Assembly (NCBI GenBank): GCA_025359355.1
Contig: JANYGR010000103.1
Coordinates: 1-8,138, forward strand
Length of the DNA stretch: 8,138 bases
From: Bacteroidota bacterium
GTDB taxonomy: Bacteria; Bacteroidota; Bacteroidia; B-17B0; Aurantibacillaceae
Direction: 5' to 3'
A model generated the notes under the pieces. It had not been told where the DNA came from. It saw only the letters and a list, made by a program, of their open reading frames with translations, and did no database searches. A program made the position numbers and the translations under genes. This document shows, one piece after another, positions 5,187 to 8,138 of this stretch; within the stretch, counting starts at the first letter, position 1; every line of letters begins with the position of its first letter.

Positions 5187-6573
5187 TATTTTTTTAGATA
5201 TTAATATTAGTGCTCAATATTTACCCAAAGATGGCTCAAAATTAAATTACAATCAAATTTATTTTGAATGCCCGAAAATAAAAAATGCTGTTTCATATAA
5301 AATTTATTTAGCTTATGATTCTGCTGAAAATAAACAAGATTTTGCGACTTTTTTAATAAAATCTAAAATTAGTAACACATTTATCACTAAAATTGATGGG
5401 TTAAGTTTTGGAAAAAAATATAAATGGTTCGTAGAAACTCTTCTGAAAAATAAAGAAATTTTAAAAAGTGATATTCATTATTTTTCATTGTATGAATGCC
5501 CCTATTCAGATACAACCAAATATAAGTTTAAACAATACTACTCCAGTAATTCCCAGATTGAAAATGGGATTATTTGGCTAGATCAAATACATTGCGCTAT
5601 TAATAGGGATTTAGAAGTTGTTTGGTTTTTGGCCCCAATAATTGATGATTTTACAGAGGATAAGCAAGTTAGAGATTTTAGAGTTTATCGCGATGGTACA
5701 ATTAGTTTTATAGCTAATGAAGATGCTTATCATATAACTAAAGATCTAAATATCATTTGGAAGGCGCCGAATCAAGGGAAAATATCAGGTGAAAAAAAAG
5801 AAAATTACCATCATAGTTTTGAAAAATTAGAAAATGGTAATTATATAATATTGGGAAATCAATACATTGAATTAGAAACAATAGATCCAAAAGATAGCCT
5901 AAGTAAAAAAATTGAGTTTACAACAATAATTGAATACAACATAACTAATGAAATAGTGTGGAGTTGGAAATCAATTGATAATATGCCATTAGATTTATTA
6001 TCAAATTCTGAATCAAATTCAATATATAATACGCACTGTAACTCTTTAAGTGTTTCCAAAAACGGAAAAAAAATATTATTAGGTTTTAGAGATATAAGTC
6101 GAATAATTGAAATTGAAAAAGCTTCAGGGAAAATTATTAGATCAATGGGAAAAAAACTAAACAAAACAGACACTTTAGTTTTTGAAACTGATTTATTTAA
6201 ATTTCCACATAACGCAAAATATATATCAGATAATGTAATTTCAATTTTAAACAATAACGATCCTAAAAATGGAGCAATTTCATCTTTGGATTTTTACACT
6301 TTTCCTCAAAACAAAAAACAAACTTTAAAAAGGATTTTTTATTTCAAATTTGATTTTGATAAAATTACCAACGGCAAATCTACGAAGCTCGGGAACGCTC
6401 AATTTTTATCAAATAAAAACATTTTAATTAATCAAGGAGCTGCAAATCGAATAGTAGAAATTAATTCTAAAACAAAAGCTCCATTATGGGACGTTTATAT
6501 AACAAAAAAGTATCCAAATAGTGGATGGAATATTTTTCCTATTTATAGGGTCTTTTTTACCAACACATTATAG
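5146..6573 (+). CDS. Secreted arylsulfotransferase-like (ASST) beta-propeller protein
   Basis: From the ATG at 5146 the protein has 475 residues. An N-terminal signal peptide (MTKQ, then a hydrophobic run to NISA) probably ends before Q24. The frame also allows an ATG at 5110, but that would add 12 residues (MLLLQEVNTIIA) ahead of a good signal. Residues about 26-116 look like a fibronectin-III-type beta domain (GSKLNYNQIYFECP, YKIYLAYDS, KYKWFVETL). The rest shows propeller repeats of the arylsulfotransferase family: HHSFEKLENGNYIILGN (222-238), THCNSLSVSKNGKKILLGFR (296-315), IIEIEKASGKIIRSMG (320-335), FPHNAKYI (353-360) and NRIVEINSKTKAPLWDV (434-450). H222 or H223, H297, R315 and H355 are candidate counterparts of the catalytic His/Arg set of AssT, which moves sulfate between phenols. 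Enzymatic activity is unproven, as many family members are uncharacterised. No C-terminal sorting domain was recognised. Its base composition is markedly A/T-richer than its neighbours. Confidence 0.8.
   Translation: MTKQIEIGISFFLIIFLDINISAQYLPKDGSKLNYNQIYFECPKIKNAVSYKIYLAYDSAENKQDFATFLIKSKISNTFITKIDGLSFGKKYKWFVETLLKNKEILKSDIHYFSLYECPYSDTTKYKFKQYYSSNSQIENGIIWLDQIHCAINRDLEVVWFLAPIIDDFTEDKQVRDFRVYRDGTISFIANEDAYHITKDLNIIWKAPNQGKISGEKKENYHHSFEKLENGNYIILGNQYIELETIDPKDSLSKKIEFTTIIEYNITNEIVWSWKSIDNMPLDLLSNSESNSIYNTHCNSLSVSKNGKKILLGFRDISRIIEIEKASGKIIRSMGKKLNKTDTLVFETDLFKFPHNAKYISDNVISILNNNDPKNGAISSLDFYTFPQNKKQTLKRIFYFKFDFDKITNGKSTKLGNAQFLSNKNILINQGAANRIVEINSKTKAPLWDVYITKKYPNSGWNIFPIYRVFFTNTL
5237..5261 (-). 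promoter_or_regulatory. Candidate -7 promoter boxes for the cytochrome gene
   Basis: Read on the minus strand there are two exact matches to the Bacteroidota -7 box TAnnTTTG: TAAATTTG (5261-5254) and TAATTTTG (5244-5237), about 50-70 nt upstream of the cytochrome start and inside the divergent coding region. No TTG at the usual -33 spacing was found for either. The DNA is very A/T-rich, so chance matches are possible. Confidence 0.25.
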
Positions 6574-6616
6574 ATATATAATTGACTGATTATCAGGTGT
6601 TAATATTTTCATAATA

Positions 6617-6647
6617 TTGTTTTTTTGTAAAAAAAATATTATATTTG
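6617..6647 (+). promoter_or_regulatory. Bacteroidota-type promoter for the adhesin-like gene
   Basis: A TTG at 6617-6619 (-33 box) is followed after 20 nt by TATATTTG at 6640-6647, an exact match to the TAnnTTTG -7 box used by the primary sigma factor in this phylum. Transcription would start near 6653, leaving a short A-rich leader of about 20 nt before the ATG at 6672, with no Shine-Dalgarno sequence. It lies in the 98-nt gap after the preceding gene, so the downstream gene can be expressed on its own. No strong terminator was seen in this gap. Confidence 0.72.
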
Positions 6648-6671
6648 CGTTAAATAATTAAAAATAAAAAA

Positions 6672-8138
6672 ATGAAAAAAATCTACTTAATGGCTCTAAC
6701 AGTTGCGTGTTCGCTATCTGTTAATTCTCAGTCAAAACTACAAATTAAAAATTCGAACAGTCGTAACTCTAACGTTGAAGCATCTTCTAATGCCGCTGAA
6801 AGAAGCGGAGGTGTAAATTCTGTTCAACAAATATATGGTACTCTTGTCTGTAACACCCAATATACTGCAGGTACTACTATGAATTTGGTATTTAGTTTTA
6901 CTCAAATAACCAATAATGATGAGTATATTGATATGTTTTCTATGACTTTCCCAACTGGTATTACTCCAACAGGTTTAGCAAATACTTCAAATCCATTTCC
7001 TACTGCTGCTACGGGGTCACCTTCTACTACAGCAACTTTAAATCCTATTTCTGGTCAAACAATTTCATGGGGTGCAGCTATTGCGAGTGGATTTGGTGCA
7101 ATTCATACCGATTTAGGAGTTGCCGTAACATTTACAGTTAACGTAATAGTAGCCCCAGGCACAACAGGTAACAAAACTGTTAACTATACAGCAACAGGCG
7201 ATACATATACTACAGCTGCCAACCCAACTTCTGGAAATTTAGTAGGAACTGCTACAATTTATCCTGTTGGAGCCGCGGTAGTTGATATGAAAACTAAATT
7301 TGTTCAACCAACTGGCATTACACAATTAAATAATTGTGCATTAGGTACACAATCTGTTGTAGCTCGTGTAATAAATAAGGGAACTACAGCTCAATCTAAC
7401 ATTAAAGCTAATTATAGCATTAATGGTGTTGCTTCTACATCAATATCTATTCCTGGTCCTATTGCAGCTGGAGATTCAGTTACTTTTTCTTTCCCAACTA
7501 CTTATAACTTTAATGCATCAAATATGTATAGCATGAAGGCTTGGGTTTCTCAACCTTCTGATATTAATTTAACAAATGATACTGCGGCATTAACAATATC
7601 AAATTCTATTACAGTTCCTTTAACATCTACAAATTATGTAAATGGAATTGAAAGTGCTTACGATTATGGTAGTATTAACAAAACATGGATTGGAACTGGA
7701 ACTAGTTTTGGTCCATCAACTGGAACTTTTCATAGTGGAACTCAAGCATTATTTTTAACAATACCTGCTGGTACCCCAACTAACACTTATGTTGCTTATA
7801 ATGTATTACCTTGTACTGATGTTACTTCTGGAGAAACGTATAAAATTTCTTTTTGGGTAAAATCAAACACATCTGGTACATTAACAGTCAATGGTCAATA
7901 TGGTGTTTCTACAGGCTTAGCTCAAACCGCTGCTGGTATGACAACTGTTTTAATGCCTGCAAAATCAATTACCCCTAATGCTCAAGCTAGCACTTGGACC
8001 AAAGATTCAGTTAATTTTGTTGCTTCAGCTACTGAAACTCGTTATTTTGCATTAATAGGTGGTGGTATTATCACTAATACTGTATCTAGTCAAATCAATG
8101 TGCGTTTCGATGATATAATGATTTCTAAAGTTTCGGGG
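6672..8138 (+). CDS. Large secreted adhesin-like multidomain protein, 3' truncated
   Basis: The frame opens with ATG at 6672 and stays open for 489 codons to the end of the window, so the C-terminus is missing. MKKIYLMALTVACSLSVNSQ is a signal peptide of the style common in Bacteroidota. After a polar Ser/Asn-rich linker (about 20-50) comes a Thr/Gly/Asn-rich beta domain (about 53-200) resembling DUF11-like surface modules (NDEYIDMFSMTFPTGITPTG). Residues about 203-312 look like a CARDB-type immunoglobulin-like domain (VDMKTKFVQPTG, VVARVINKG, INLTNDT). The last stretch (about 318-489, with GIESAYDYGSINKTW, TYKISFWVKS and INVRFDDIMIS) looks like a jelly-roll carbohydrate- or ligand-binding domain. 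Such proteins in this phylum often end in a type IX secretion sorting domain, which would lie beyond the window; T9SS export is therefore inferred. The function is probably surface adhesion or binding, and no enzymatic motif was seen. It has its own promoter at 6617-6647. Confidence 0.85.
   Translation, partial: MKKIYLMALTVACSLSVNSQSKLQIKNSNSRNSNVEASSNAAERSGGVNSVQQIYGTLVCNTQYTAGTTMNLVFSFTQITNNDEYIDMFSMTFPTGITPTGLANTSNPFPTAATGSPSTTATLNPISGQTISWGAAIASGFGAIHTDLGVAVTFTVNVIVAPGTTGNKTVNYTATGDTYTTAANPTSGNLVGTATIYPVGAAVVDMKTKFVQPTGITQLNNCALGTQSVVARVINKGTTAQSNIKANYSINGVASTSISIPGPIAAGDSVTFSFPTTYNFNASNMYSMKAWVSQPSDINLTNDTAALTISNSITVPLTSTNYVNGIESAYDYGSINKTWIGTGTSFGPSTGTFHSGTQALFLTIPAGTPTNTYVAYNVLPCTDVTSGETYKISFWVKSNTSGTLTVNGQYGVSTGLAQTAAGMTTVLMPAKSITPNAQASTWTKDSVNFVASATETRYFALIGGGIITNTVSSQINVRFDDIMISKVSG

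Noticed and set aside
5859..6254. 131-codon open frame on the minus strand inside the ASST-like gene
   Set aside because: It is antisense to a well-supported protein family. Its hydrophobic, Ser/Ile/Phe-rich translation is what complementing A/T-rich Lys/Asn codons gives, and it shows no domain.
6562..6601. Possible terminator after the ASST-like gene (AACAC ... GTGTT)
   Set aside because: Only five pairs close a loop of about 30 nt and there is no adjacent strong G/C stem, so it is not a credible intrinsic terminator.

Overview
This window looks like chromosomal DNA from a Bacteroidota bacterium (Flavobacteriia/Sphingobacteriia type; the order cannot be fixed). The clues are the low G+C, A-rich leaders without Shine-Dalgarno sequences, a clear Bacteroidota-type promoter (TTG, 20 nt, TATATTTG) before the last gene, signal peptides ending in SAQ or NSQ, and gene families common in that phylum. 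No mobile-element gene, tRNA, rRNA or CRISPR array was seen.

Layout. Bases 1-1107 (+) are the 3' part of an insulinase-type M16 peptidase. It converges on a four-gene minus-strand series through a perfect 20-bp bidirectional terminator hairpin (1118-1163). In transcription order the minus-strand genes are a TsdA-like dihaem cytochrome c lipoprotein (5186-4167), aminofutalosine synthase MqnE (4133-2991), a membrane-anchored family 2 glycosyltransferase (2810-1635) and an OsmC-family protein (1576-1172). On the plus strand, running away from the cytochrome gene, are a secreted arylsulfotransferase-like beta-propeller protein (5146-6573) and a large secreted adhesin-like protein that runs off the right edge (6672-8138).

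How the genes relate. The cytochrome and MqnE genes are 33 nt apart and both concern respiration (a haem electron carrier and menaquinone made by the futalosine route), so co-transcription is plausible. The cytochrome resembles thiosulfate dehydrogenase and its divergent partner resembles arylsulfotransferases, which hints at a sulfur theme but does not prove one. The glycosyltransferase and OsmC genes look like ordinary housekeeping or envelope genes.

Most unusual features. (1) A ~147-nt nested imperfect palindrome (2845-2991) fills most of the mqnE-glycosyltransferase gap, ends inside the mqnE stop codon, and carries TACTGAGCGAAGTCGAAGTA at its tip. (2) The cytochrome and arylsulfotransferase-like genes overlap head-to-head by 41 bp, so the same DNA encodes export-signal sequence on both strands. 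No complete new defence or mobile system was recognised.
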